From assembly GCA_018660265.1 (NCBI GenBank), contig JABJKS010000080.1, forward strand, positions 1 through 33,871: DNA of 33,871 nucleotides, given 5' to 3'. The notes under the pieces are model-generated. The model did no database searches, had not been told where the DNA came from, and saw only the letters and a list, made by a program, of their open reading frames with translations. Numbering within the stretch: position 1 is the stretch's first letter; the number at the start of each line of letters is the position of its first letter. The DNA comes from Rhodospirillaceae bacterium. Its GTDB lineage: Bacteria > Pseudomonadota > Alphaproteobacteria > GCA-2731375. Below, in pieces: positions 33,760-33,871 of this stretch. The translations under genes were made by a program, and so were the position numbers.

Positions 33760-33871
33760 TTATCTTGCGGCGATGATCGCTGCGACGAGGTTTAGGTTAG
33801 CGGCATAGCTTGTATCTGTCTTGTCGTATCTGGTGGCAATGCCCCGGAATTCCTTGATCTTGGCGAAGTAG
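33760..33871 (-). mobile_element. IS5-type insertion sequence, 3' end of transposase gene (continues beyond the window)
   Basis: On the minus strand from the window edge the frame reads YFAKIKEFRGIATRYDKTDT, then SYAANLNLVAAIIAAR and stop at 33760-33762. The ATRYDKT...AA ending is the usual C-terminus of IS5-family DDE transposases. The IS end lies a few bases beyond the stop, near 33741-33750, at CTAGGGCCCGTGGACA read on the plus strand; CTAG agrees with the YTAR target of IS5 relatives. The other end and the matching inverted repeat lie outside the window. Confidence 0.85.

Noticed and set aside
1-33871. CRISPR array, tRNA or rRNA genes
   Set aside because: No regularly spaced repeats and no tRNA or rRNA-like sequence were seen on either strand.

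Overview
The window comes from an alphaproteobacterium, probably a Rhodospirillales-like lineage. It carries SciP (the DUF1153 inhibitor of the cell-cycle regulator CtrA), CtrA-type boxes (TTAA-N7-TTAA), an FlbD-type sigma-54 activator, and the gene order fliF-fliG-fliH-fliN-motA-flbD-flhA-flhF-flhG. All of this is read from sequence and family knowledge; no database search was possible.

Positions 1-18188 are a flagellar region. The 5' part of flgK reads leftwards off the edge behind a good sigma-54 promoter. A Sel1-repeat protein also reads leftwards and ends at a rho-independent terminator. Rightwards come fliK, an unusual in-frame flgD-flgE fusion, sciP, and then a tightly packed operon for the MS ring and C ring (fliF, fliG, fliH, fliN), a MotA-like stator subunit, flbD, the export gate flhA and the placement/number GTPase-ATPase pair flhF-flhG. 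The operon ends with a small QueF-like (T-fold) protein coupled to flhG. CtrA boxes lie before fliK and sciP, and FlbD probably drives late promoters such as the one before flgK, so the window shows both tiers of the regulatory cascade.

Positions 18193-25541 are catabolic. There is a crotonase and an AtuD-like acyl-CoA dehydrogenase (leftward), a class III aminotransferase with a YgiN-like monooxygenase (rightward), a leftward operon of an AtuA-family protein (DUF1446), a DUF4387 protein and a second acyl-CoA dehydrogenase, and then a rightward single-domain rhodanese. The theme is degradation of branched or unusual acyl-CoA compounds; the substrate is not evident.

Positions 25546-26327 are a REP-associated Y1 transposase (RAYT) bracketed by two near-identical long palindromes. 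From 29870 down to 26345 a leftward operon encodes an isocitrate lyase/PEP mutase-type enzyme, an isochorismatase-type cysteine hydrolase and two paralogous PuuE-like deacetylase/allantoinase proteins. This suggests breakdown of an N-carbamoyl or ureide-like compound.

Positions 29943-33871 hold a very large uncharacterised protein whose coding sequence continues upstream of its only available start and runs into the 3' end of an IS5-type insertion sequence at the right edge. The gene has probably lost its 5' end to that insertion.

The most notable points are the flgD-flgE fusion, the IS-truncated giant gene, the deacetylase pair in which three histidines of one copy are asparagines in the other, and the QueF-like protein lacking the QueF cysteine motif.
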